A DNA stretch of 64,000 nt. It comes from Bacilli bacterium. Its GTDB lineage: Bacteria > Bacillota_I > Bacilli_A > RFN20 > CAG-826. Below the pieces are notes generated by a model. The model had not been told where the DNA came from and searched no databases. It saw only the letters and a program-made list of their open reading frames with translations. The stretch covers positions 47,056 to 111,055 of the forward strand of contig JALCSW010000003.1 in the NCBI GenBank assembly GCA_022653695.1, given 5' to 3'. Shown here in pieces: positions 49,570 through 58,820 of this stretch (position 1 is its first letter; every line of letters starts with the position of its first letter). A program made the position numbers and the translations under genes.

Positions 49570-50784
49570 ATGAAAATGTTCCAGAGGTTCTATTGCCGAG
49601 CTTACCAGAGCGCGATTCGCCTCGCCATGCACTTCATGGATTTCCATGAGCCCGAGCGTTACGAAGGCAAGGGGGCGATGGGGCAGATTCCCGCGATTCT
49701 AAGGAAAAAGGGATACCGCCATCCGCTCATCGTGGCCGATCCGGCCATGACGAAACTGCATCTTATCGACCCGCTTTTGTCCGCCCTCGAAAAGGAGGGG
49801 TTCTCCTACTCCGTTTACGACGGGGTCGTCCCCAACCCCACCTTTGACGTGGTCCTCGCGGCCAGGGAAAAGGCCCAGCTCGACAACTGCGACAGCCTGA
49901 TCGCCCTAGGCGGGGGCAGCGCGATGGATACCGCGAAGGCTGCCGGGGCCTTGCTCGCCAACCCCAAGGCCAGCCCGGCTTCGCTGGGCGGGATCCTCAA
50001 AGTCCATCGCCGTTACCATTGCCTGATCGCCATCCCGACGACCGCCGGGACCGGGAGCGAGGTCACCGTGGCCGCCGTCATCGTCAACCCGAAGACGCAC
50101 GAGAAATTCTCGATCAACGACCCCAAGCTCATCCCGCACGTGGCCGTTCTCGACAACTCCTTGCTTGAGGGCTTGCCCCCGAAAGTCATCTCTTCGACCG
50201 GCATGGACGCGCTCACCCACGCTGTGGAGGCCTATATCGGAAACATCCGCACGACCAAGACCAAAGCCTACGCCATCAAGGCCGTTCAGCTGATCCACGG
50301 CTCGCTTTATCGTTTCTACGGCGATCCACACGACGACGAGGCCCGCGGGAACATGCAACTCGCCGCTTATTTGGCGGGGGTCGCCTTCACGCGGAGCTAC
50401 GTCGGCTACGTTCACGCGATCGCCCATAGCCTCGGGGGTCAGTACAACGTGCCCCATGGCCTCGCCAACGCCATCATCCTTCCGCACGTGCTCCGGGCCT
50501 ACGGGAAGAGCGATGAGAAGCGCCTCGCCAAACTGAGCGAGGCCATCCATCTCACGAAGCGCTCCGCCTCGAAAGAGGAGAAGGCCAAAGCCTTCATCGC
50601 CTGGATCGAGGAAATGAACGAATCCATGCAGATCCCGGCCACTTTCGACCATCTGATCAAGAAAGAGGATATCCCGATGCTCAGCAAGCGGGCCGCCCAC
50701 GAGGGCAATCCGCTCTACCCTGTGCCAAAGGAGATGGACGCGGGCGAACTCGCGAAACTCTACGCGGAGATCGATCCCCAATGA
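49570..50784 (+). CDS. Iron-containing alcohol dehydrogenase
   Basis: This 404-residue group III Fe-ADH has an NAD-binding N-terminal half (LIVADPAMTKLHLIDPLLSAL, LIALGGGSAMDTAKAAG, IPTTAGTGSEVTVAAVI). The metal-binding half includes GMDALTHAVEAYI and HAIAHSLGGQYNVPHGLANAIILPHV, with the His ligands in the HxxxHxxGxxxxxxHG pattern. It interconverts aldehydes and alcohols with NAD(H). AAGGAGAGG precedes the start, and galM overlaps its end by 4 bp, so it heads or belongs to the galactose operon. Confidence 0.92.
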   Translation: MKMFQRFYCRAYQSAIRLAMHFMDFHEPERYEGKGAMGQIPAILRKKGYRHPLIVADPAMTKLHLIDPLLSALEKEGFSYSVYDGVVPNPTFDVVLAAREKAQLDNCDSLIALGGGSAMDTAKAAGALLANPKASPASLGGILKVHRRYHCLIAIPTTAGTGSEVTVAAVIVNPKTHEKFSINDPKLIPHVAVLDNSLLEGLPPKVISSTGMDALTHAVEAYIGNIRTTKTKAYAIKAVQLIHGSLYRFYGDPHDDEARGNMQLAAYLAGVAFTRSYVGYVHAIAHSLGGQYNVPHGLANAIILPHVLRAYGKSDEKRLAKLSEAIHLTKRSASKEEKAKAFIAWIEEMNESMQIPATFDHLIKKEDIPMLSKRAAHEGNPLYPVPKEMDAGELAKLYAEIDPQ

Positions 50785-51782
50785 CCATTGAGCGGAACGA
50801 AAACGGAGGCTACGGCCTCACCACGATCACCAACGCCGTCGGCTTTTCGCTCACCCTTTCCGATTTCGGGGCCGGCATCGTCGAGATGAGCTGGGACGGA
50901 CTCCCCCTGACGATCGCCCCGAAGGACCGGGAAACCTATTTCCATAGCGACGGCTATTTCGGGAAGACCGTCGGCCGCATCGCCGGACGGATCAAGGACA
51001 GCCGGCTGGCTTTCGCCAACAAGACCTATTCCTTAAGCCCTAACGAAGGCCCCAATTGCCTTCATGGGGGCCCTCACGGCCTTTCCATGAAGATGTGGCG
51101 TTTCTCCATCGATTACCGCGACGGCTCCCCCGTTCCGACCTATTCCCTCGACGAGGAAGACGGAGAGGGCGGCTTTCCCGGCTCCGTCAGTTTTCGCGTC
51201 CGTTACCACGTCAGCGAGAAGGAGGCGCGGCTCGAGACCCACCTCGAGGCGTTTTCGCCGGTGGCCACGCCCCTCAACCTCACGACCCACGCCTACTTCA
51301 ACCTCGGGGGGAGCCCCAACGTCCTTTCCCACGGATTCTGGGTCAACGCCCATGAGGTCGAGACATATGACGAGGGTCTCATCCCCCAGGGCTTCGCGGC
51401 ATGCCCCGACTGCCTTGATTTTTCTTCGCCCCATCGCGTCGGGGAACGGATCGGCGATCCGATTTTGTCTAAGGGGCGGACGAAAGGCTACGACCATTGC
51501 TTCCGTTTGGCCGCCCATCCTTTCGCGGCGCCCGTGGCCCGTCTTTCTAACGGAAACCTGACGATGGAGCTTTGCACCGACGCCCCGTGCCTTCAGGTCT
51601 ATAGCGACAACTACCCGCGGCTGGGCTTACCCCTCACGAACGGGCGGAACGAGGAGAAAAACGCGGGCCTCGCCCTCGAGCCGGTCGCGGTGCCGAACGA
51701 TTTCTCCGCGATGGCGACCATTCCGGGGAGGCCCCTTTTCCGGCGCATCGCCTACCGTTTTCTGAAAGGTAAGGCAAAATGA
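50781..51782 (+). CDS. galM: Aldose 1-epimerase (galactose mutarotase)
   Basis: This 333-residue protein converts beta- to alpha-galactose for galactokinase. The family pattern is visible: FGAGIVEMSWDG, GKTVGRIAGRI, LSPNEGPNCLHGGPHGL (the N-x-LHGG motif), NLTTHAYFNLGG with the catalytic His, and a C-terminal LALEPVAVPND where the catalytic Glu lies. It is overlapped by 4 bp on both sides (Fe-ADH and galT), so the Leloir genes are translationally coupled. Confidence 0.95.
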   Translation: MTIERNENGGYGLTTITNAVGFSLTLSDFGAGIVEMSWDGLPLTIAPKDRETYFHSDGYFGKTVGRIAGRIKDSRLAFANKTYSLSPNEGPNCLHGGPHGLSMKMWRFSIDYRDGSPVPTYSLDEEDGEGGFPGSVSFRVRYHVSEKEARLETHLEAFSPVATPLNLTTHAYFNLGGSPNVLSHGFWVNAHEVETYDEGLIPQGFAACPDCLDFSSPHRVGERIGDPILSKGRTKGYDHCFRLAAHPFAAPVARLSNGNLTMELCTDAPCLQVYSDNYPRLGLPLTNGRNEEKNAGLALEPVAVPNDFSAMATIPGRPLFRRIAYRFLKGKAK

Positions 51783-53269
51783 GCATCGAGGAAACGATCG
51801 CGTTGGCCGTTGTCTACGCCGAAGGGCATCTTGGCCTTGATAAGGACGACGAAACGTATTTCACGAACCTTCTCCTCGGCCATTTCGGACTCACGGCCCC
51901 ATATAAGGGCCCCATCGATCCGGCGCGGGCCGAGAAAATGGAGGTTCCCGACGAGATCGTCGATTCCATCGTCGATTTCGACGTTAAAATGCGCCTGATG
52001 GACCTCGGCGCGGCCGAGCGCGACGCCACGTGGGTCATGGGCGTCCTTTCGCCCCGCCCCTCGCAGGTCAGCCGCGTCTTCGCCTATCTGAAAGCCAACT
52101 CCTCGGCGAAAGCCACGGAGTACCTTTATGACCTCATGGTCAAGAATGACTACATCCAAAAAAGCAAGGTCGACAAGAACCTTCGCTGGGTCGCCTCTTA
52201 CCAAGACGGGCCCGCCCTCGAGATCTCGATCAACCTCTCGAAACCCGAGAAGGACAACAAGGACATCGCCAAACTGGTCCATGCCGCCCCAAGCGGCTAT
52301 CCGGCCTGCTTCCTATGCAAGGAGAACGTCGGTTTCGCCGGTTCGGCGACCCATCCGGCCCGGGAGAACATCCGCGTCGTTCCGGTGACGCTCGACGGCG
52401 GGCAGTGGTACCTGCAGTATTCCCCTTACGTCTATTACCCGCGCCACTGCATCGTTTTCTACGAAAAGCACGTGCCGATGGCCATCAATCCGCACATTTT
52501 GCGGTGCCTTTTCGATTTCGTGGATCAATTCCCGCGCTTTTTCATCGGGAGCAACAGCGACCTTCCGATCGTGGGCGGCTCGATCCTTAACCATGAGCAT
52601 TTTCAGGGCGGCGGCCACGAGATGCCGATCATGAAATCCAAAGTCCGCGCTTTTCTGCCCGCACCCGGCAAATCGACCTCGCTCGCCGTTCTCGATTTCT
52701 ACGACACGGTCCTGAAGGTCTATGGGCCTTCCCGCGAGGAAATCGTCTCCATCGGGTCGCAACTCATCGCCAAGTGGCGCGCCTACGACGACCCGAAGCG
52801 CGGGATCCTCTCCCACGACGGGGAGGGGCTTCATAGCACCGTCACCCCGATCGTCCGCAAAGTGGGGGATACCTACGAGCTTTATCTCATCTTGCGCAAC
52901 AACCGCTGCACCAAGGAGTTTCCCGATGGGCTTTTCCACGCCCATCCGGAATACCATTACGTCAAAAAAGAGGGCATCGGGCTCATCGAGGCCGCCGGGC
53001 TGTTCATTTTGCCCTCGCGTCTGCTCCGGCAAGGAAAGGAAGCCGAGGAATGCGTGGGAAAGAAACTGTCGTTCGATGAAAGCCTCGCCCTCTATCCCGA
53101 CCTCAAGCCTTTCGCCCCGATGCTTCGGGACATGAAGGAAAACGGAGTCAGCGTCCGTCAGCACCTCAGCGGGGTCTGCCAGCGGATTCTACGGAACGTC
53201 GGCGTCTACAAAGACACCCCGGACGGCCAAGAGGCCCTTCGGCTTTTCGTGAAAGGCGCCCTCGAATGA
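51779..53269 (+). CDS. galT: UDP-glucose-hexose-1-phosphate uridylyltransferase (class II GalT)
   Basis: This 496-residue enzyme is of the Firmicutes-type GalT2 family. It shows FANLLLGHFGL-like TNLLLGHFGL, AAPSGYPACFLCKENVGFAG, the strands YLQYSPYVYYPRHCIVFYEKHVPM and the active-site loop GGSILNHEHFQGG (H-x-H, the nucleophilic His). It transfers UMP between UDP-glucose and galactose-1-phosphate. It lies between galM and galK with ATGA overlaps. A galE epimerase is not in the window. Confidence 0.95.
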   Translation: MSIEETIALAVVYAEGHLGLDKDDETYFTNLLLGHFGLTAPYKGPIDPARAEKMEVPDEIVDSIVDFDVKMRLMDLGAAERDATWVMGVLSPRPSQVSRVFAYLKANSSAKATEYLYDLMVKNDYIQKSKVDKNLRWVASYQDGPALEISINLSKPEKDNKDIAKLVHAAPSGYPACFLCKENVGFAGSATHPARENIRVVPVTLDGGQWYLQYSPYVYYPRHCIVFYEKHVPMAINPHILRCLFDFVDQFPRFFIGSNSDLPIVGGSILNHEHFQGGGHEMPIMKSKVRAFLPAPGKSTSLAVLDFYDTVLKVYGPSREEIVSIGSQLIAKWRAYDDPKRGILSHDGEGLHSTVTPIVRKVGDTYELYLILRNNRCTKEFPDGLFHAHPEYHYVKKEGIGLIEAAGLFILPSRLLRQGKEAEECVGKKLSFDESLALYPDLKPFAPMLRDMKENGVSVRQHLSGVCQRILRNVGVYKDTPDGQEALRLFVKGALE

Positions 53270-54441
53270 AGGAGCCATCCTTCAAAAGGGCCCTGGCGTC
53301 CTATCAAGCCGCTTTCCGCACCGCGCCGGCGGGGTTTATCTTTTCGCCGGGCCGGCTCGAGATTTTGGGCAACCACACCGACCACAACCACGGCCTGTGC
53401 CTCGTCGCCGGGTGCAACCTCGGCATCCGCGCCGCCTATGGCCCCGCCCAAGACGTCTCCCTCGAGAGCCAAGGTTACGGCAGCCTCGCTTTCGCGCTTA
53501 AGGATTTTTCCCCGCGCGAGGGGGAAAAGGGCTCGACGATGGCCCTGACGAAAGGGGTCCTCGCTTTTTTAAGGGGCCAGGGCTTCGCCATCGGCGGTTT
53601 TCGCGCCGCCCTCAACAGCGACATCTTCCCGGGCGCCGGGGTCAGTTCCTCGGCGGCCTATGAGCTTTTCGTCGCCGAGGCGATGAACGTCCTTTATAAC
53701 GGGGGGAGGATCGACCGTCTCACGAAAGCCAAGGCCGGCCAATATGCCGAGAACGTCTATTTCGGCAAGGCCTCGGGCCTTCTCGACCAATGCGGCTCTT
53801 CCTTTGGGGGAGTCCAGTATCTCGATTTCCGCGATCCCAAGAACCCGCTCGTCGAGCCGTTGCCTTTCCCTGAGTGGATGCCTCGCATCCTTCTGGTCAA
53901 CCCCGGGCCGGGCCACCAGGGCCTTAACGATCTTTATGGCGAATTGCCCCGCGACATGCGCTTCGTCGCCGAGAAGGTTTTCGGCGCGGCGTTTTTGGGC
54001 GATGTCGCCGACGGGGAAGACGCGCTCGCGCGCTTGAAAGAGCCACTCGAGGGCATCCCCGAACGGGCGCGCTTGCGCGCCATCCATTTCTTTCGCGAGA
54101 ACGAGCGGGTGAAGCGGATGAAAGAGGCCTTTTCCAAGAAGGATCGTCGGGAATTTTTGGCTTTGGAGCGGGAAAGCGAGTATTCGCAAGAGCATTTTCT
54201 CCGCAACGTCATGATCCCGGGCCGCTACGCGGGTTCGCCTTTGGAGTGCGTCGAGCGGGCCAAAGAAGCGTTTCCTGGCGGGGCTTATCGCGTCATGGGC
54301 GGCGGGTTCGCGGGCAGCGTCATCTGCTTCCTCGAGGCGGGCGAAGTAGCTTCCTTTAGCAAGAAGATGGCTTCGTTTTACGGGGGCGGCGCCGTCGCGG
54401 AGGCCTCGATTTCCCGCCTCGGGGCGCATCGGGTCGCGTAG
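53266..54441 (+). CDS. galK: Galactokinase
   Basis: This 391-residue GHMP kinase has the galactokinase signature SPGRLEILGNHTDHNHG (about 25-41), the ATP-binding loop FPGAGVSSSAAYELFVAEAM and the C-terminal GGAYRVMGGGFAGSVICFLE. It phosphorylates galactose with ATP. It is the last of the overlapping galM-galT-galK set, and malQ follows after 22 bp with a strong AAGGAGG. Confidence 0.95.
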   Translation: MKEPSFKRALASYQAAFRTAPAGFIFSPGRLEILGNHTDHNHGLCLVAGCNLGIRAAYGPAQDVSLESQGYGSLAFALKDFSPREGEKGSTMALTKGVLAFLRGQGFAIGGFRAALNSDIFPGAGVSSSAAYELFVAEAMNVLYNGGRIDRLTKAKAGQYAENVYFGKASGLLDQCGSSFGGVQYLDFRDPKNPLVEPLPFPEWMPRILLVNPGPGHQGLNDLYGELPRDMRFVAEKVFGAAFLGDVADGEDALARLKEPLEGIPERARLRAIHFFRENERVKRMKEAFSKKDRREFLALERESEYSQEHFLRNVMIPGRYAGSPLECVERAKEAFPGGAYRVMGGGFAGSVICFLEAGEVASFSKKMASFYGGGAVAEASISRLGAHRVA

Positions 54442-54463
54442 TTTCCAATAAGGAGGAATCCGT

Positions 54464-55933
54464 ATGCTGAATCGTTTGGCCGGCGTTTTGTGCCCCGTGA
54501 GCGCGCTTCCTTCGCGCTTCGGGATCGGCGATTTCGGCGCCACGTCGCGCCGCTTCGTCGACTTATTGGCCAATCATGGCTTCAAGGCGTGGCAGATTCT
54601 GCCGCTCAACCCGCTGGGGTATGGGCATTCGCCCTATCAGCCCTTCTCGAGTTTCGCCCTCGAGGAGCTCTACGTCGACCTCGACGCCCTCAGCGAAAAA
54701 GGCCTTCTTGGGCGCGTTCCTTCCTTCGGGGAGAGGAACGACCGCGTCGATTACGAAGGCATTCGGCTTTTCAAGACCCCGTACCTGAAAAAGGCCTATG
54801 AGGAGGAAATGAGGCGCTACCCCAATTGCCTCGTCCCTTTCCTTTCCTCCCATCCGTGGGTCCCCTCGTGGGCCCTCTTCATGATGAATAAGCGGAAGGA
54901 AGGCATGCGCGCGTGGTCCCTTTGGAGCAAGGACCGTCAGGAGTCCATCCTCCATCCGGAAGCCTCCCTTTCCCAAGACCGCCCCTCCTACGAATACGAG
55001 ATTTGGCTCCAAAAGACCCTGTATGAGCAGTGGGACGCGCTCCATAACTACGCGAAGGAACGCAAAGTGCTCATCATCGGCGACGTCCCTTTCTACGTCG
55101 GCTTCGATTCCTGCGACGTTTGGGCCAACCAGGACACTTTCCTGCTCAACCCCCAGACGAAAGAGCCCGAGTGGATCGCCGGGGTCCCCCCCGATTACTT
55201 CTCGGCGACGGGCCAGCGGTGGGGGAATCCGATTTATGACTGGGACACGCTCGAGAAACGCGATTTTTCCTTCATCATCAACCGCCTTGCCCTCAATAGC
55301 CTTATATACGACGTCATCCGCCTCGACCATTTCCGGGCCTTCGACACCTATTGGAAGATCCCGGCGAGCTGCCCGACCGCGGTCACGGGCGCCTGGGTCG
55401 AAGCCCCGGGGTACAAACTGCTCGACATTTTGCTTCGCGATCATTCGGAAATCAATATCATCGCCGAGGATTTGGGCGATCTCCGCCCCGAGGTCCTCGC
55501 CCTTCGCGACCACTACGGCTTTCCCGGCATGAACGTCCTTGAGTTCACGTTCCGCGATGCCGAGATCGCCCATCGTCCCGGTTACGACAAAACGAACGCG
55601 GTCGCGTATTTGGGCACGCACGACAACGATCCCTTCAGAGGATTTTTCGAGAAATTGCCCGAGGATGAGCGGAACGCGTGGCTATGGGCCCTCGCCCAAA
55701 AGGGGCATGAGGCTGGCTCGCCCAACGAAAGAATGATAAACTACGCAATGGCCTTACCGGCCAATTACGCGATCTTCGCCGTGCAGGACCTTCTCGATCT
55801 CGGCAGCCAAAGCCGCCTCAACGTCCCTGGGCTCATTAACGAGGTCAACTGGACTTGGAGGCTCCTCGACTACGCCCCCTTCGAGGCCGTTCTCCCGCAT
55901 TACGGCGATTTGATCAGAAAGTACCATCGTTAA
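54464..55933 (+). CDS. malQ: 4-alpha-glucanotransferase (GH77)
   Basis: This 489-residue amylomaltase has GVLCPVSALPSRFGIGDFG, WQILPLNPLGYGHSPYQPFSSFA, FYVGFDSCDVWANQDTF, the nucleophile region IRLDHFRAFDTYW, the acid/base region INIIAEDLGDL and YLGTHDNDPFRG. It disproportionates maltodextrins and glycogen-derived glucans. Length is normal for the short GH77 type. AATAAGGAGGAAT precedes the ATG. The stop overlaps rimO by 1 bp. Confidence 0.96.
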   Translation: MLNRLAGVLCPVSALPSRFGIGDFGATSRRFVDLLANHGFKAWQILPLNPLGYGHSPYQPFSSFALEELYVDLDALSEKGLLGRVPSFGERNDRVDYEGIRLFKTPYLKKAYEEEMRRYPNCLVPFLSSHPWVPSWALFMMNKRKEGMRAWSLWSKDRQESILHPEASLSQDRPSYEYEIWLQKTLYEQWDALHNYAKERKVLIIGDVPFYVGFDSCDVWANQDTFLLNPQTKEPEWIAGVPPDYFSATGQRWGNPIYDWDTLEKRDFSFIINRLALNSLIYDVIRLDHFRAFDTYWKIPASCPTAVTGAWVEAPGYKLLDILLRDHSEINIIAEDLGDLRPEVLALRDHYGFPGMNVLEFTFRDAEIAHRPGYDKTNAVAYLGTHDNDPFRGFFEKLPEDERNAWLWALAQKGHEAGSPNERMINYAMALPANYAIFAVQDLLDLGSQSRLNVPGLINEVNWTWRLLDYAPFEAVLPHYGDLIRKYHR

Positions 55934-57222
55934 TGCACACAATAGGTTTGGTTTCGCTTGGATGCGCCAAGAATCTCGTCGACAGCGAGATGATTTTAGG
56001 GATGTTCCAGGGCGGCGACTACCGCTTCACCGACGATCCGGCGCAGGCCGACTGCATCATCGTCAACACGTGCGGTTTCATCGCCGACGCCAAAAAAGAG
56101 GCGATTCAGACCATTTTGGAGATGGCCCAATACCCGGGAAAGCTCGTGGTCGTCGGATGTTTCGTCGAACGGGATCTCGAGGAGCTAAGGAAGTCGATCG
56201 CCGAAGTGGACCTTTGGGTTCCTCTTCGCGAGTACAAGGATATCCACAAAAAGATCGAGTCTTTGCTGGGGACCGACGACATCGCGCCCCTCAATCCGCT
56301 CAAGCGGGTCGTTTCGACCCCTTCCTACTGCGCCTACCTCCGCCTTAGCGAAGGCTGCGACAATTTCTGCGCCTTCTGCGCGATCCCCTACATCAGGGGC
56401 CGCTTCGCCTCCCGGCCTTATGAGGAGATAATCGAGGAAGCCAAGATGCTCCGAAACCAGGGCGTCAAGGTGCTTTCCCTCGTGAGCCAGGACACGGCCC
56501 GTTACGGCTCCGATTTCCCCGCGCGGCGCCCGGGCATACTCGACCTTTTGAAGGAACTCGACGGAATGGGTTTCTATTCTCTCCGCTTGCTATACCTGTA
56601 TCCGGACGAAATATCCTCCGATCTCATCGACTTCGTGAAGGCGAGCCGCTCCGTCGCCCCGTATTTCGACGTCCCGATCCAAAGCGGGAGCGATCACGTT
56701 CTTAAGCTCATGAACCGGCACGGCGATCGGGCCGACATGGTCCGGCTGTTTAAGGAAATCAAAGAGAAAATCCCCGGGGCCATTTTGCGGACCACCCTCA
56801 TCGCCGGCTTCCCCGAGGAAACGGAGGAGGATCAAAAAGAAACGCTTTCCCTCATGGAAGAGGTCCGCTTCGACCATTTGGGGTGCTTCACCTATTCGCG
56901 CGAGGAGGGTACGCTGGCCTACAAACTCCCTGGCCAAGTGCAGGAAGGGACGAAGAAACGCCGCCGGGACGAGATCATGGCCGTCCAGCGGAAGATTTCC
57001 TACGAACGGAACAAAAAACTCGTGGGACGCACGATGGAAGGCCTCGTGACCGGATACGATCCAAAGAGGAAGCTTTACACCCTCCGCAGCTATTGGAACG
57101 CCCCGGACGATATCGACGGGAACGTCTTTTTCGCAAGCCCGACGCCGCTGAAGAACGGCGAGATAGCCTCGGTCAGAATAACCTCATCGTTCATCTACGA
57201 TTTGCTGGGGGAGAAGGTTTAA
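55933..57222 (+). CDS. rimO: Ribosomal protein S12 methylthiotransferase RimO
   Basis: This 429-residue radical SAM enzyme has an N-terminal UPF0004 domain (IGLVSLGCAKNLVDSEMILG, IIVNTCGFIADAKKEAI, VVGCFVERD), the radical SAM cluster C142-x3-C146-x2-C149 in EGCDNFCAFCAIPYIRG, PYFDVPIQSGSDHVLKLMNR and a C-terminal TRAM-like domain. It methylthiolates Asp88 of ribosomal protein S12. RimO is favoured over MiaB by the LGCAKNxVDSE start. It ends convergent with, and 4 bp inside, the XRE gene. Confidence 0.94.
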   Translation: MHTIGLVSLGCAKNLVDSEMILGMFQGGDYRFTDDPAQADCIIVNTCGFIADAKKEAIQTILEMAQYPGKLVVVGCFVERDLEELRKSIAEVDLWVPLREYKDIHKKIESLLGTDDIAPLNPLKRVVSTPSYCAYLRLSEGCDNFCAFCAIPYIRGRFASRPYEEIIEEAKMLRNQGVKVLSLVSQDTARYGSDFPARRPGILDLLKELDGMGFYSLRLLYLYPDEISSDLIDFVKASRSVAPYFDVPIQSGSDHVLKLMNRHGDRADMVRLFKEIKEKIPGAILRTTLIAGFPEETEEDQKETLSLMEEVRFDHLGCFTYSREEGTLAYKLPGQVQEGTKKRRRDEIMAVQRKISYERNKKLVGRTMEGLVTGYDPKRKLYTLRSYWNAPDDIDGNVFFASPTPLKNGEIASVRITSSFIYDLLGEKV

Positions 57223-57845
57223 GCACCTTTATCGTCGGACGGCCGCTCTTTGAGGTGCGACCACAGAATCGCCCCGATGGTGGTGGGGACCCCTAGAAGA
57301 AAGAGCATCCATAGGCGCCACCCTTGGTTGCTGGGTAAATCGCATCCGAGCTCGATATAGACGGAAGCGATGAGGCTCCACATGAAGCCGACGAAGAAAT
57401 ACGCCCCCAGGTCATGGCTCCGCTTCCAGATGAAGTTGAAGAAAATTAGAACCAAAAAAGAGGCGGGGACCGCCCAAATGAAAGCCCGCCAATAGAGATA
57501 ATCGTTGATGATCAGGCAGCCGATCGCGACTACGCAGGCGAGGATCCAAACGAGCGAGATCCATAGGCCGATGATGACCCTTTTGTTGAAGTGGTTGGTC
57601 TTGGTGTAAGAGTAAAGCCGCTTGTTCTCCGGGGTCTCCTCGTGGGTCAGATAGTCAAGCGTCACCCCATAAAAATCGGCGAGTTCCTGCAGGGTCTCGA
57701 CGCTAGGAAGCGCGTCCCCGTGCTCCCATTTCGAGACGGCTTTGTCGCTTAAGCCGAACCTTTCTCCCAACTCGCTTTGGGTGAGTTTCCGTCGCCTGCG
57801 GAGTTTCGTCAGATTGGCGGCTACGTTTGTTTTAATGGGAATCAT
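57219..57845 (-). CDS. XRE-family regulator with membrane domain
   Basis: This protein has about 208 residues from MIPIKTNVAANL (an ATG four codons upstream is also possible). The N-terminal HTH (about 8-65) is LTKLRRRRKLTQSELGERFGLSDKAVSKWEHGDALPSVETLQELADFYGVTLDYL. Four hydrophobic helices follow (VIIGLWISLVWILACVVAIGCLII, WAVPASFLVLIFFNFIW, AYFFVGFMWSLIASVYIEL, WRLWMLFLLGVPTTIGAIL). Such membrane XRE proteins are common in Firmicutes and their signal is unknown. It is convergent with rimO and divergent from the lipid operon at 58023. Confidence 0.85.
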   Translation of the reverse strand: MIPIKTNVAANLTKLRRRRKLTQSELGERFGLSDKAVSKWEHGDALPSVETLQELADFYGVTLDYLTHEETPENKRLYSYTKTNHFNKRVIIGLWISLVWILACVVAIGCLIINDYLYWRAFIWAVPASFLVLIFFNFIWKRSHDLGAYFFVGFMWSLIASVYIELGCDLPSNQGWRLWMLFLLGVPTTIGAILWSHLKERPSDDKGA

Positions 57846-58022
57846 ATTAACTAACATTAGGACAAAAGTCAGAAAACATCAAACTAAAAACGCTTAACTC
57901 TCCTAGAAGTGGAGTTGGTGAATTAATCTATTTTCCTTCGATAGCCCTCTACGACTTGAAAGGGGACGAAGGGGTAAAAAACCAGGGCAAACGATTTTAT
58001 ACTTCATTCAGGAAGGAACGCC

Positions 58023-58820
58023 ATGCCCGAACTGGAGATGTCCAAAACCGTTTATTACCGCGACGAGCTCAACGACGAGTTCTCGGGTTTCGCGCCGAAA
58101 GGCTTTTATATCGGCGCGGATTACCGTTACATCCATCGTAACATGTTCTATCGCTTTTTTTCGTTTTTGGCCTATCGCCTTCTGATGACGCCGATCGCTT
58201 TCTTCTACAGCAAATTCGCGGAACGGCAAAAAATCGCGAACCGTAAGGTTCTGCGGCCTTATCGCAAGAGGGGGTATTTCATCTACGGGAACCACACTCA
58301 GCTCATGGGCGGCGGCTTCACCCCAAGCCTCGTTTGCTTTCCGAAGCGGACCGACATCATCGTGAATCCGGACAATCTGGCCGTCAAGGGCTGCAAGACC
58401 CTTTTCGAAATGTCGGGGGCCGTCCCTCTTCCAAGCGCCCTTTCGGGAGTCCCCCCTTTCCTTGACTGCCTCAAGGAACGCTGCCGCGAAGGGCACGCCA
58501 TCTGCGTTTATCCGGAGGCCCATATCTGGCCTTATTGCACCAAGATCCGCCATTTCAAAGCCACTTCTTTCCGCTACCCATGCAAAATGGGAACCCCCGT
58601 TTTCGCGTTCACCGACTGCTACAAAAGGAGAAAGCACTCCAAAAAACCGCGCATCGTGACTTACGTTGATGGCCCCTTCTTCCCGAACGAGGCCCTGAGC
58701 GGCTCGGCTCAAGCCGCCGATTTGCGGGATCAGGTTTACGCGGCCATGCGCGCCCGCTCCGAAAAGGAAAGCGTCTATTCGGTCATCGATTACGTGAAGA
58801 AAGAGGACACCAAGGCATGA
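58023..58820 (+). CDS. PlsC-like acyltransferase with altered HX4D motif
   Basis: This 265-residue protein is a clear paralogue of the one at 42553 (shared PEAHIWPYCTKIRHF, YGNHT and YYRDELNDEF opening) with a membrane-associated helix (FFSFLAYRLLMTPIAFFYS). The catalytic motif reads NHTQLMGG: His91 is present but the Asp five residues later is Gly96. That Asp activates the His in PlsC enzymes, so activity may be lost or changed. GGAAGG precedes the ATG. It is the first gene of a four-gene operon with ATGA overlaps. Confidence 0.82.
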   Translation: MPELEMSKTVYYRDELNDEFSGFAPKGFYIGADYRYIHRNMFYRFFSFLAYRLLMTPIAFFYSKFAERQKIANRKVLRPYRKRGYFIYGNHTQLMGGGFTPSLVCFPKRTDIIVNPDNLAVKGCKTLFEMSGAVPLPSALSGVPPFLDCLKERCREGHAICVYPEAHIWPYCTKIRHFKATSFRYPCKMGTPVFAFTDCYKRRKHSKKPRIVTYVDGPFFPNEALSGSAQAADLRDQVYAAMRARSEKESVYSVIDYVKKEDTKA

